Assembly: GCA_000471925.1 (NCBI GenBank)
Contig: CP006667.1
Coordinates: forward strand, 1-64,000
Direction of reading: 5' to 3'
Length of the DNA stretch: 64,000 nt
DNA from: Ralstonia pickettii DTP0602
Lineage (GTDB): Bacteria; Pseudomonadota; Gammaproteobacteria; Burkholderiales; Burkholderiaceae
In this document: piece by piece, positions 11,240-20,324 of the stretch
Position numbering within the stretch: position 1 is the first letter of the stretch
Layout of the letters: each line of letters begins with the position of its first letter
Translations under genes and position numbers: made by a program
The notes under the pieces: model-generated
Databases searched by the model: none
What the model was told of the DNA's origin: nothing
What the model saw: only the letters and a program-made list of their open reading frames with translations

Positions 11240-12411
11240 TTACTCGTTCGTGAAGTAGTGTGGAACGAAGAAACTGGTGTTCCTGGCGATGGGCCCGGAT
11301 TCCTCGCGCACGCACAGGCCGCTGGGTACGTCGTCGACGATCCAGACGCCCAGCGTGGTGTAGCGGCCGTCAAAGCGCCGCGGCGGCGAGTAGGCCTGGT
11401 AGAAGAAGCCTTCCTCGCCATACTCGCCGGGGTTGTGGACGTGGCCTTCCGGGGTGAGCAGGGTCACGCTTTCGCCTTCGCGCGACAGGAAGGGCTTTTT
11501 GGCGTGCGGCTGGCCGGCGAAGCGGCTGGGGTCGAAGCTGGCTTCGAGCAGGTTGGGGTGTCCCGGGAACGGCTCCCACAGGATCGGCAGGATGGCCTTG
11601 TTGGACAGCACGGCCTTCCATGGCGGCTCGACCCAGCGCACGGGGCTGTGCGCGAGCTGGTCGCGGTAGTCGGAGGTGGCCATCCATTCCCACGGGTAGA
11701 GCTTGAAGACGACTTCCATCGGCACGTCGTCGGCGTCATAGAAGCCGCCGCGGCCGTCGGTGCCGATGTCTTGCAGGTCGACCAGCTTGACTGACCAGCC
11801 GGCCTGCAGCGCGGTGTCCATCAGGTACTCGGTGTTGCAGATGTCTTCCTGGCTGTCGAACATGCACGCGAAGTGCAGCACGCTGGCGTTGCGGTAGTGC
11901 TGGCGCAGCCATTGCCAGCGCGCCACCAGCGCCTCGTGCAGGCTGTTGAACTGGTCGGCCTGCGGCTGCACGGTGTCTTTCCAGTACCACTGCGCCACGG
12001 CGGATTCGATCAGCGAGGTGGGGGTGTCGGCATTGAACTCGTACAGCTTCGGCACGCCGTGCTCGACCAGCGTCAAGTCGAAGCGGCCGAACAGCGTGGG
12101 CTCGTCGCGGTCCCAGGGGTGCGGATCAGCTGCGCGAAGTCCTGGGGGATGGCCAGGCGCGCGAACAGGTCGTGGTCGATCACGTGCTGCACGGCTTCCA
12201 GGCAGCGCTGGTTGAGGTCGTACGCGGCGGCGTACAGCGTTTCAATTTCGTGCTTGCTGAAGGCGTAGGCGGCGTCTTCGCGCCAGTAGAAGAAGGTGTT
12301 GTCATCGACTTCGCGCGGGACGTTGAACTCGTGCAGCGAATGGAAGTGGAAGCCGACCTTCTCGAGTTCGCGCGGCCAGTTGCGGCGCGGGGTCTGGGGG
12401 ATGCGTTGCAT
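11240..12411 (-). pseudogene. Glutathionylspermidine-synthase-like ATP-grasp ligase (frameshifted)
   Basis: YgiC/GspS C-terminal family: an ATP-grasp enzyme expected to join a peptide or glutathione carboxyl group to a polyamine amine. The N-terminal part (MQRIPQTPRRNWPRELEKVG through IPQDFAQLIR) is in one frame. From WDRDEPTLFGRFDL onward it is in another. It includes KLYEFNADTPTSLIES, SVLHFACMFDSQED, ILPILWEPFPGHPNLL and ESGPIARNTSFFVPHYF. The shift lies near 12115-12120 in an ACCCCTGGG run and is fixed by adding one base, giving 390 aa, the family length. Its ATG overlaps the stop of the upstream gene (TGATG), so translation was coupled. Real lesion or sequence error: undecided. Confidence 0.85.
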
Positions 12412-13832
12412 CAGCAGGCCATTGTCGGTGACGTTGCGGGTTGGCAAGCGACGGGTCGGGCGGTGGCGTCGTCGAGCAGGAAGTCGGTGAAGGCGAGCGA
12501 CGTGGCGCCCGGCCGCGGCAGCCAGTCGGTGAAATGCACGCCGAGCGGTGCCCACCAGTGCGCGGCATCGGCCAGCACGGGGCGGTAGTCGAGCGCGTCG
12601 GATTCCACCACGCCGCGCGCGGGGTTGGCCAACACACCGCATGCCGGCGACCAGGCTCGATGCCACCTGCAGGCTGGTGGCGGTGTTGTACGGCGCCAGC
12701 GAGCGAGCGCGCTGCACGGACAGGCGCGAGCCGTACCAGACCGCGCCGTGCCGGCCGCTCATCAGCAGCACGCCGAGTTCGTCTTCGCCGCACTGGATCT
12801 CGTCGCGCAGGATGCGTTCGCCGCGCATGCGCGGTGCCGCGCGGTCGTCCAGCCATTGCATCGACACCTGCGTGGCGGTGGTGGGGCGATAGGCGTAGTA
12901 GACGGTGGGACGGTATGGCGGCTGGCCGGTAGTGGTGTCGGTCAGGTACTCGGCGATCGAGATCGATTCATTGTGCGTGATCAGGTACGCGTCGAAGGGC
13001 CCATGCTGTGGCGACCACGACCGCACGCGCGTGCGGTGCCCGGGCCGGTCCAGCGCGATGGCCCGCGCCGCTGCCGTAGTCGTGGCGATAACCGTCGGGC
13101 GGCAGCGTGGGCTCATGTGTGCCCCAGCCGAGTTCGGCGTCCTGCAGGCATTCGGTGATGAAGCCTTCGGCGGACCAGGTGTTGGCGAATTCGCCGTCGC
13201 GCGGGTAGCCGGGGGCTTGCTGGCTGTCGTACTCGGCGACCTGGATGACGCGCACGTCGAGGGCGCGCGCCAGTGCGGCCCAGCCGACGCAGTCTTCAGG
13301 CTCCGGCAACTGCAATCCCACGTCGCCGGCCAGCGCTATCAGCGCGGCCTTGACCAGCACGGACACCAGCCCGGGATTGGCGCCATGCGCGACCAATGGG
13401 GTCGGCAGGGATTCGCGGCCGCGGGCAAAGGCAAGTATCTCATCGCGCAGCGCGTAGTTGCTCAGGTGCGAGGCTTGCGGGTCGGCCTCGTAGTCCCACG
13501 GTTCGATGCCGGCGTCGACGTAGAACGCGCCGTGCGCTTGCGCCAGTGCGATCAGGTCGCGGCTTCAGACGGACGGGGCTGCAGACGGACGGGGCCAGGT
13601 TCAGCAGGAAGGCGCCGGGGCTTAGCAGCGGGCCGAGTACCGTTTCATGGTTGCCGGCGGTGATGTTGGCCCCGATGGCATGCAAGCCGTGCTTGGCTAC
13701 GAACTGCATGCGAGTGGGGTCTAGCACGCTGTTCACCACGGTTATCGCTGCCTTTGGCCAGGTTCGCTCCAGCAGCGGCAGCACGGCCTGGCCGATGCAG
13801 CCGAAGCCGACGATGACGATTTGTTCGATCAC
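12411..13832 (-). pseudogene. Homospermidine synthase-like (saccharopine dehydrogenase fold), three frameshifts
   Basis: NAD-dependent enzyme forming homospermidine from putrescine/spermidine. Visible family motifs: N-terminal nucleotide-binding IVIVGFGCIGQAVLPLLER; AHGAFYVDAGIEPWDYEA; SNYALRDEILAFARG; LVAHGANPGLVS; YLITHNESISIAEYLT; LADAAHWWAPLGVHFTDWLP. These lie in three different frames. Breaks are at the 16-bp duplication (13566-13597), near 13060-13070 and near 12635-12645. Each equals one extra base, and removing them gives 467 aa, close to known enzymes. Start GTG at 13832 with GGAAAGG upstream. The stop overlaps the next gene's ATG. First gene of the polyamine cluster; inactive as read. 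Confidence 0.85.
13566..13597. repeat. 16-bp tandem duplication inside the homospermidine synthase gene
   Basis: Two adjacent 16-bp copies (CAGACGGACGGGGCTG and CAGACGGACGGGGCCA). Removing one copy restores the reading frame and gives an N-L-A-P-S-V-C-S-R-D-L-I-A-L path that fits the family. This is a real insertion-type lesion, not a homopolymer miscount. Confidence 0.85.
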
Positions 13833-14039
13833 GCAGACCTTTCCGCCCGTAGTGGCGAGCGGCCATGCCGGCGGCGCGATGATGGCTGCCGCGCCGGCGC
13901 CGGGCCGCGCGCCTGATTTTATTCGTTCTGTCTGGATTTGCCAGAAATGGCGAAGGCAATACTATAGCGGGCAATGGTTGCTGCCAAGCATGCGTGCAGA
14001 CTGTGTCAACGCTGGCGGTATGGTGTCGTAGGCAATGCC

Positions 14040-14290
14040 CTAGTACACGCCCGGCACCATCCGCCATGTCCGCGCGCAATACGTCGCATTAGCCCTGATG
14101 ACGACCGGCATCTACGCGTGATCCGGCATCCAAGCTACCTTGGGCTCGCGGTCAGTTCGCTGGGATGGGTACTCGGATTCCGCTCAGGCGTGGGGGTGTT
14201 GCTGACGCTGGCGATGGTGCCAGTGCTGATCGCGCGGATCCGCGCGGAAGAAGCGTTGCTGCTCGAGCGGTTTGGCGATGCCGATCCAAC
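14040..14290. pseudogene. Scrambled remnant of an isoprenylcysteine methyltransferase-like gene
   Basis: 14094-14282 on the plus strand encodes, with one missing base after TACGCG, the segment MTTGIYA-VIRHPSYLGL, SSLGWVLGFRSGVG, MVPVLIARIRAEEALL. This matches the intact gene at 19517-20176. Immediately before it, 14040-14088 matches the last codons of the same gene but in the opposite orientation. The remnant has therefore been internally inverted as well as truncated. Divergence from the intact copy suggests a paralogue rather than a recent duplicate. Confidence 0.8.
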
Positions 14291-14726
14291 TCAGGCGGTC
14301 TACGGGATCGTGCGTTACAAAGCGCGAACCTACTATTGCGTGGTATCCAACTTTTAAGGGTTGGGGCGAAGCGGCTCACTTCAGAACATACGAGGTGCAT
14401 ACATCGCTCCCCTCACTTCCTCCAGCAAGGCGCCGAAGATGAGCGGGCTCTACTATTCCGAGCGGGATATCCGCAAGATCGCAAAATTGCCGTGCACGCG
14501 CAAGGCGGCTTGGCGGCCTTGCGCCCTTGGCCTTCATCGCTCGGCGTATGTCCTTACGAACTGGCTTGCGTGATTTCTCGGAACGCTCTTGCGCGCAGTG
14601 CAAAGCGCCCGGCACGCGCCTGATGCTGTAGCGGCGAAAATGCGCTCCTGGCAGCGCCTTTGGCCGGCGCGACCTTCCATTAAAATGGCCGCTCTCTTTC
14701 CGCAAACCGACTGGTCCGGCCCGACA
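14291..14726. other. Region before the helicase gene
   Basis: No supported gene. Short frames exist on both strands (for example a basic, Ala-rich minus-strand stretch with KPVRKDIRRAMKAKGARPP), but none matches a family I know. The helicase frame is open back to 14589, with other possible starts at 14589 and 14685. Confidence 0.4.
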
Positions 14727-17441
14727 ATGAAGATCCTCGAATACATCGGCCTTGATGTTTCCCGCGTCAGGAGCACTTACCGCAAGGTTGCCGACGCGAT
14801 CGGCCGCGACGATTTCCGGGCGGCCCAGGTCAAGAAGCTTGCCAGCCTCTCGCATGGCAAGTTCTATCGCGCCCGCCTGGACGACGCCAACCGCCTGCTG
14901 TTTTCGCTCGTGCGCCACGATGGACAGGTTTGCGCGCTGATGCTGGAAGTGATCGAGAACCACGATTACCGCGGCAGCCGCTTCCTCCGCGGCGCGGATA
15001 TCGATGAAGACAAGATTCCAGACATCGACGCGGCCGAGGCGGCGCTGGCGGCGGAGCCGGTGCGTTACCTGCATCCGGATCGCTCCGATATCCACGTGCT
15101 GGACAAGCCTATCTCCTTTGACGATGTGCAGGAGGCGGTCTACCGTGAGCCGGCTCCGCTTGTGCTGGTCGGCTCCGCGGGCAGCGGCAAGACCGCGCTG
15201 ACGCTGGAGAAGCTCAAGCATGCGGAAGGGGCGGTGCTGTATGTCACGCATTCAGCCTACCTGGCGCGCAATGCGCGCGATCTCTACTACGCCAACGGCT
15301 TTGAGCATCCGGCGCAGGAGGCTGAATTCCTGTCTTACCGGGAGTTCGTCGAGTCGATCCGCATGCCGCAGGGCCGCGAGGCCGGCTGGCGGGACTTTGC
15401 GCAGTGGTTTGAGCGCCAGCGCCAGCAGTTCCGCGATATCGACGGTCATCAAGCCTTCGAGGAAATCCGTGGCGTGATCACGGCATCGGCGCACGGCGTG
15501 CTGGATCGCGATGCCTACCTGGCCCTGGGCGTGCGCCAGTCCATCTTTGGCGCGGACATGCGGGGCCGGATTTATGACCTCTTCGAGCGGTATCGGGCGT
15601 GGCTTGCTGACAGCCGTCTCTATGACCTCAATCTTGTCGCCCTGGAGTGGTCGCCGCTGGCGGCTGCCCGCTATGATTTCGTGGTGATCGATGAGGTCCA
15701 GGACCTGACCATGGCGCAGCTGGCGCTGGTGCTCAAGACACTCAGCAAGCCCGGGCGGTTCCTGCTCTGCGGCGACTCCAACCAGATCGTCCACCCGAAC
15801 TTCTTTAGCTGGAGCCAGGTCAAGAGCCTGTTCTGGCATGATGCACAGCTTGCCGAACAGCAGGCGCTGCGCGTCCTGACTGCCAACTTCCGCAACGGTA
15901 CTGAGGCGACACGTGTGGCCAACACGTTGCTGAAGGTCAAGCATCGCCGCTTTGGTTCGATCGATCGCGAGAGCAATTTCCTGGTCGATGCGGTTGGTGG
16001 GGATGCCGGCCAGGTGACGCTGCTGCCGGACAAGGACAACGTCAAGCGGGTACTGGACCAGAGCATCCGCAGGTCGACGCAGTGCGCGGTGCTGGTGCTG
16101 CGCGACGAGGACAAGGCGGAGGCAAGAAAGCACTTTTCCACGCCACTGCTGTTTTCCATTCATGAAGCGAAGGGGCTGGAGTACGAGAACATCGTGCTCT
16201 ATCGCTTTGTTTCCGACCAGCGCGCCGAGTTCGCGGAGATTGCTGATGGCGTGGACAAGCAGGACCTGGCCTCCGACACGCTGACCTACCGGCGCGCCCG
16301 GGACAAGCACGACAAGTCGCTGGAGGTCTACAAGTTCTTTGTCAATGCGCTCTACGTGGCGCTCACGCGCGCCACCAAAAATCTTTACCTGATCGAGTCA
16401 GATGCGGGACATCCGTTGTTCGCGCTGCTCGATCTTGCGCAAGGCAGCCAGGCCAGGGTCGAGACGCGCCAGGCTTCGCTGGAAGACTGGCAGAAAGAGG
16501 CGAGGAAGCTCGAGCTGCAAGGCAAGCAGGAGCAGGCCGACGCCATCCGCAGCAGCATCCTGAAGGAGGTGCCGCCGCCGTGGCCGGTGTTCGGGCAGGC
16601 GAAACTTGAGGAATTGCTGCTCAAGGTGTTCCGCGAACAGGCGCCGGGAGGGAAGCCCAAGCAGCAACTCTATGAGATCGCCGCCAGTCATGACGAGCCC
16701 GCGCTGGCGGCATGGCTCGCGCAGGAGGCCGGCTTTGTCGGGGCCCGGCAGTTTTCCGGTGAGCGCAGCGGCTTGGCCCGCAAGAGCTTCGCTGCGTACT
16801 TTGCCGGCAACTTCAAGGACATCTTGCGGCAGTGTGAACGCCACGGCGTAGAACACCGGCTGCCGATGAACCAGACACCGTTGATGGCGGCCGCCGCCGC
16901 CGGTAATGTGGCGCTGGTCGAGGCGCTGCTGGAGCGCGGTGCCGATCGCGACAACGTCGACCACTATGGCCACAACGCCTTGCATTGGGCGATGCTGGAG
17001 GCGTTCCGCTCGCCCCGGTTCGCCAGCGGGCCTTTTGGGGCGCTTTATGAATTGCTGGCGCCGGCCGCTATCGATGTCAATAACGGAACGCGGCTGGCGC
17101 GCATCGACCGGCATCTGTCAGAGTACTTCCTGTTCCAGACCATGTGGGCGCTGTTCAAGTCGCGCTTCACGCATCACCAGCGCCGGCCTTACGCCGCCTT
17201 TGAAACGCGGGCCATCCTGGAGGCCTGGGAGCATCTGCCCGCCAATGTGGTGCGACCCGAGCGCAACAAGCGGCAGCATCTCTCCGGCGTGCTGGCCAGA
17301 AACGAAGCGGAGCGCGACTACGCATACAACCGCATGCTCTTCAGGCGCTTTGAACAAGGGTGGTACCAGTTCAATCCCGATCTGTCGGTGCGGCGCCGGG
17401 TGGAAGGCGAAGACGTCTGGGTGCCGGTTTACGCCATTTGA
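14727..17441 (+). CDS. SF1 (UvrD/Rep-like) helicase with RelE-like N-terminus and ankyrin repeats, 3' end cut by an IS
   Basis: 904 aa as read. Residues about 1-95 (SHGKFYRARLDDANRLLFSL, VCALMLEVIENHDYRGSRF) resemble a RelE/ParE-type toxin fold. The UvrD-like motor follows: motif I GSAGSGKTALT, motif II VVIDEVQDLT, then LLCGDSNQIVHPNFFSW, SIHEAKGLEYENIVLY and VNALYVALTRATKNLYLIE. After about residue 700 come ankyrin-type repeats (TPLMAAAAAGNVALVEALLE, GHNALHWAMLEAF). The last three residues and stop come from the IS end. Joined across the insertion, the ancestral protein is 949 aa, with a detached tail at 18924-19065. The ATG at 14727 (MKILEYIGLDV) begins the first domain. Role unknown; a nucleic-acid-directed defence or stress function is inference. 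Confidence 0.82.
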   Translation: MKILEYIGLDVSRVRSTYRKVADAIGRDDFRAAQVKKLASLSHGKFYRARLDDANRLLFSLVRHDGQVCALMLEVIENHDYRGSRFLRGADIDEDKIPDIDAAEAALAAEPVRYLHPDRSDIHVLDKPISFDDVQEAVYREPAPLVLVGSAGSGKTALTLEKLKHAEGAVLYVTHSAYLARNARDLYYANGFEHPAQEAEFLSYREFVESIRMPQGREAGWRDFAQWFERQRQQFRDIDGHQAFEEIRGVITASAHGVLDRDAYLALGVRQSIFGADMRGRIYDLFERYRAWLADSRLYDLNLVALEWSPLAAARYDFVVIDEVQDLTMAQLALVLKTLSKPGRFLLCGDSNQIVHPNFFSWSQVKSLFWHDAQLAEQQALRVLTANFRNGTEATRVANTLLKVKHRRFGSIDRESNFLVDAVGGDAGQVTLLPDKDNVKRVLDQSIRRSTQCAVLVLRDEDKAEARKHFSTPLLFSIHEAKGLEYENIVLYRFVSDQRAEFAEIADGVDKQDLASDTLTYRRARDKHDKSLEVYKFFVNALYVALTRATKNLYLIESDAGHPLFALLDLAQGSQARVETRQASLEDWQKEARKLELQGKQEQADAIRSSILKEVPPPWPVFGQAKLEELLLKVFREQAPGGKPKQQLYEIAASHDEPALAAWLAQEAGFVGARQFSGERSGLARKSFAAYFAGNFKDILRQCERHGVEHRLPMNQTPLMAAAAAGNVALVEALLERGADRDNVDHYGHNALHWAMLEAFRSPRFASGPFGALYELLAPAAIDVNNGTRLARIDRHLSEYFLFQTMWALFKSRFTHHQRRPYAAFETRAILEAWEHLPANVVRPERNKRQHLSGVLARNEAERDYAYNRMLFRRFEQGWYQFNPDLSVRRRVEGEDVWVPVYAI
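17426..17434. repeat. Left 9-bp target-site duplication
   Basis: GGTTTACGC, identical to 18915-18923 on the other side of the IS. Nine bases is the duplication length known for IS50/Tn5 insertion. Confidence 0.92.
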
Positions 17442-18914
17442 TTACACACATCTCAGTCGTCAAGTTCACGGGCGTACCTGAGGCCTGCGGCGAAATCCAC
17501 CACTCGCTGCAGGCCTTGCCAGATGGTCTTGACTCCGGGTTCGCCGTCGCCTTTGCGCGCCAGGAAGCCGCCGAGCATAGCGACCAAGCGCACGACCTCG
17601 TTCAGACGCGGTGACGTCTTCGGCGGCTTCTTCTTGTTGAGAATGAATGCCGCGCGCCATTCATCGCGCTCGAACAACAGCCCTGCATCCAGGTCCGGGC
17701 AAGTTCGGCCCAGTCGCATCAACCGAGCGATGCGCCATGCCACCACCATGAACAGCGCCAAGGCACGCTCAAGCCGTGCCATCGATGCGAGTTGCAGCGC
17801 CTCGACCCGACAGCCGTTCTTGAGCACGTGAAAGAATAGTTCCACTTCCCAGCGCGCGCGGTACCAGTCAATAAGCTGTGCTGCTTCGTCAAGGTCGTCC
17901 ACCTCGCGATTACTCAGCAGTCGCCATTCAATCGGTTTGACGCCGGCCGGCGGGTCGACCTCCCGGGCTACGATACACGTGGCACTCACCACGCCGCCTG
18001 CAGCATCAGGCAACGCGACACGTTGTGCCCACACCTGCTGCCGTACCGCGCGCGCTGGCTGAGCCTGACGGGCTGCCAGCGTAAAGTGAATCCTGCCCAC
18101 TGGCTCACCCGCAGTTACTTGGTCCCACAGCTTGCCGCCGCCAGGCAAGGTGCGATTGTGCTGCGAGCGCAGTAGCCAATCCGCCGGGTGGCCCAACTCC
18201 TTCGCTTTGACCATCAGCGCCATGATGTCCGACTCCCGGTCAGCCACATAGACGAGTCGCGTGGCAGGCAGTGCGGCCGCCTGTTCGGCGACTCGCTCAT
18301 ATCCTTCGGTCCAGCGGGTACTTTCCTTGATGCCGGGGCGCACGCCATCCGCACCCTTTGGCTCGCGCGCCCACATGTAGGCGTCAAGCACGCCCAGCGG
18401 TTCGCGCGATGGCGTTACCGCGTAAGTCGGGTGCAGATACAGCCCGCGTTGCGCCTCATACGACAGCGGCCCCAAGCCTGTGATGGTCTGGCCGTTAAAG
18501 TCCAACTCCGTGGTGTCTTGGATGCATAGCACCACTTCGCAAGCTCGCATCCGCTCGGCCGAACTCTGCCAGTGGGGCGCCAAAATATCGCGCCAGTCCA
18601 GTTCATCCTGAGCCAGGAAGCGGTACGCCGCAGCCGTTTCCGCCCACCCGCCGCATGCGCTGGGTATGCTTGCCGTCGGCTTCTCTGCGAGCCGCTCCGC
18701 TAGCAGCACCGCCCGTTTGTTCAGGCGCTGGTCGCCCAAGTCAATGTCCTTGAATTCTGCCGCTGCCCAACTCGTTGCCTCTCGCTGCATGTGCCGCCCA
18801 AAATGCAAGAGTGAACGACAATCCGAAGGAGTTTACAACCCCACCCGCTATGTCATTGACCGTAAACGACTTTTCGCGGCACCCCATGGGGCATGACTTG
18901 TGTGTAATGAGGTG
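17435..18914 (-). mobile_element. IS4-family (IS50-like) insertion sequence, complete
   Basis: 1480 bp. It is bounded by 19-bp imperfect inverted ends: CATTTGATTACACACATCT at 17435-17453 and, read inward on the other strand, CACCTCATTACACACAAGT at 18914-18896 (14/19 identical). The inner bases (ACACATCT and ACACAAGT) resemble the Tn5 end sequences. A perfect 9-bp direct repeat flanks it. One transposase gene fills it. It lies inside the 3' end of the helicase gene. Confidence 0.92.
17453..18790 (-). CDS. IS4-family transposase (Tn5-like)
   Basis: 445 aa DDE transposase; Tn5 Tnp is 476 aa. DDE residues are visible in IQDTTELDF, LVYVADRESDIM and YRARWEVELFFHVLKNGC (the Y-R-E-K signature of IS4 members). 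The ATG at 18790 (MQREATSWAAAEF) is chosen; a TTG six codons upstream is possible. The TGA stop lies at the inner edge of the left inverted repeat. The frame is intact and both ends are present, so the element may still be active. Confidence 0.93.
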   Translation of the reverse strand: MQREATSWAAAEFKDIDLGDQRLNKRAVLLAERLAEKPTASIPSACGGWAETAAAYRFLAQDELDWRDILAPHWQSSAERMRACEVVLCIQDTTELDFNGQTITGLGPLSYEAQRGLYLHPTYAVTPSREPLGVLDAYMWAREPKGADGVRPGIKESTRWTEGYERVAEQAAALPATRLVYVADRESDIMALMVKAKELGHPADWLLRSQHNRTLPGGGKLWDQVTAGEPVGRIHFTLAARQAQPARAVRQQVWAQRVALPDAAGGVVSATCIVAREVDPPAGVKPIEWRLLSNREVDDLDEAAQLIDWYRARWEVELFFHVLKNGCRVEALQLASMARLERALALFMVVAWRIARLMRLGRTCPDLDAGLLFERDEWRAAFILNKKKPPKTSPRLNEVVRLVAMLGGFLARKGDGEPGVKTIWQGLQRVVDFAAGLRYARELDD

Positions 18915-18923
18915 GGTTTACGC
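18915..18923. repeat. Right 9-bp target-site duplication
   Basis: GGTTTACGC, matching 17426-17434. Confidence 0.92.
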
Positions 18924-19065
18924 GGCGCTGAACCTGCCGTTGATCAACGAGCTTTCATGGCCCCCCGTCTGGCCGCAAATTGATACGTACCTGGCGCTGG
19001 CCGGACTGCCTGAACGCACGACGCCGATTGCCGCGGAGCGTGCCATGACCAGGGTACTACGGTGA
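18924..19065 (+). pseudogene. Detached 3' end of the helicase gene
   Basis: Reading from the right target duplication in the helicase frame gives V-Y-A then ALNLPLINELSWPPVWPQ and TYLALAGLPERTTPIAAE, ending at a TGA at 19063-19065. Joining GGTTTACGC at 17434 directly to 18924 gives one uninterrupted 949-aa frame. These 46 or so residues are therefore the lost C-terminus of the helicase protein. As they stand they have no start of their own. Confidence 0.88.
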
Positions 19066-19185
19066 ACCGCGGCTCGTGCGTAGCGTCGGTCTTGTGGCCT
19101 TTCTCCTCGCGCTGGATAGAGTCATCTACGCGGTGGCAGTTCTGTTGACGCCGTTCCGGCGGGCGGGCCTGCTGTATACGGGCGC

Positions 19186-19445
19186 TATTTGCGCGGACCG
19201 GTCGTGGCGCGCGCCCCGGCCTGCGGCTCACGATCCACGAATATGCGCGACGGCAGCACGAAGCCACGCAGCGCCAGCATTTCCAGCGGTCCCTGGCCGA
19301 CTTCCGTGCGCAACTGGTAGCTGAGCGGGTAGGTCACTTCAACCGGGACGGGGAGCTTCGCGACATGGGCTGTCAGGCTGTCGGCATCGCTGTCGACAGC
19401 GCTGGCGGTAGCCTGGCCTTTGCCGTCGCCCAGATAGGATTCGTC
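19186..19445 (-). pseudogene. C-terminal fragment of an unknown protein
   Basis: An open minus-strand frame of about 86 codons without a start codon, bounded upstream by TAG. Its content looks like real protein: ESYLGDGKGQATASAVDSDA, VAKLPVPVEVTYPLSYQL, GPLEMLALRGFVLPSRIFVD. I do not recognise the family. It lies between the detached helicase tail and the methyltransferase gene, consistent with a rearrangement junction nearby. Confidence 0.5.
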
Positions 19446-19516
19446 CTATTATTCTGCGAGCGCTGGACCGTGCCTTGTCCTCCGATGCCGCGGGGAGCCC
19501 CACGCCGCTACCATAC

Positions 19517-20176
19517 CTAGTAAATCCCCGGCACCATCCGCCACGTCTTCGCGCAGTACGCCTCGTACTGTTCCCCAAACTGGTCCCGCAGCAGCGCCTC
19601 TTCCGCACGAATGCGCGCGATCAGCACAGGCACCATCAGCAGAGTCAGCACGACGCCTACGCCCGACCGAAACCCCAGCACCCACCCGAACGAACTGATC
19701 AGGAACCCCAGGTAGCTCGGATGCCGGATCACCCCGTAGATCCCGGTGGTCACCAGCGTATGCCCCGGCTGGATCGCCACGAGCCCGCTAAACCGGTGCC
19801 CGAGCACAAACACCGGCCAAAGCCGCAGCACGCCGCCGCCGGCAAACAGCACCACGCCAAGCCAGCGCACCGCGTCGCCATCGATCGTCCAGAAGCCGAT
19901 GCGGTCGGTATAGGCCGGCAGGTAAGCCGCCAGCAACCCGAGCACGCCGAACGCGGCCAGCACCCAGCGGTTGCCGCGGTCTTCGCGCACGCCGCTGCTG
20001 ATATTGCCGCCCGAGAAAAGCGCGGCAACGGACAGCGCCGCCAGCACCAGCGTCAGCGCAACCCGGGCCGGATGGGCGAAGAAGGGGCCAATGCCGCCCC
20101 AGCCCGCGATGGCGATGGCCAGGTAGGCGAGTGTGCCGGCAAGGGTGGCGAGCGCTAAGCCGAAAGTCGGACGCAT
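19517..20176 (-). CDS. Isoprenylcysteine carboxyl methyltransferase-family membrane protein
   Basis: 219 aa with five to six membrane helices. The ICMT/PEMT-type C-terminal signature is present: GHTLVTTGIYGVIRHPSYLG, then IRAEEALLRDQFGEQYEAYC and a short tail. Bacterial members are S-adenosylmethionine-dependent methyltransferases of unknown substrate in the inner membrane. ATG start at 20176. A broken, inverted relative lies 5.2 kb away at 14040-14290, so the two bracket the helicase/IS segment. Confidence 0.82.
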   Translation of the reverse strand: MRPTFGLALATLAGTLAYLAIAIAGWGGIGPFFAHPARVALTLVLAALSVAALFSGGNISSGVREDRGNRWVLAAFGVLGLLAAYLPAYTDRIGFWTIDGDAVRWLGVVLFAGGGVLRLWPVFVLGHRFSGLVAIQPGHTLVTTGIYGVIRHPSYLGFLISSFGWVLGFRSGVGVVLTLLMVPVLIARIRAEEALLRDQFGEQYEAYCAKTWRMVPGIY

Positions 20177-20324
20177 GGATACCTCCGCTGCGACGGTGGA
20201 TGCACATGCGAAGCGTAAGCCTTTGGTGGCGTGGCTGTCGAGCGCGCGGCGTCGTGCTTAAATGATCGTTTTCGCCCCGACGCCCTGCGCCGGAGCCAAG
20301 TGAATACGCTACCGCCACACCACC

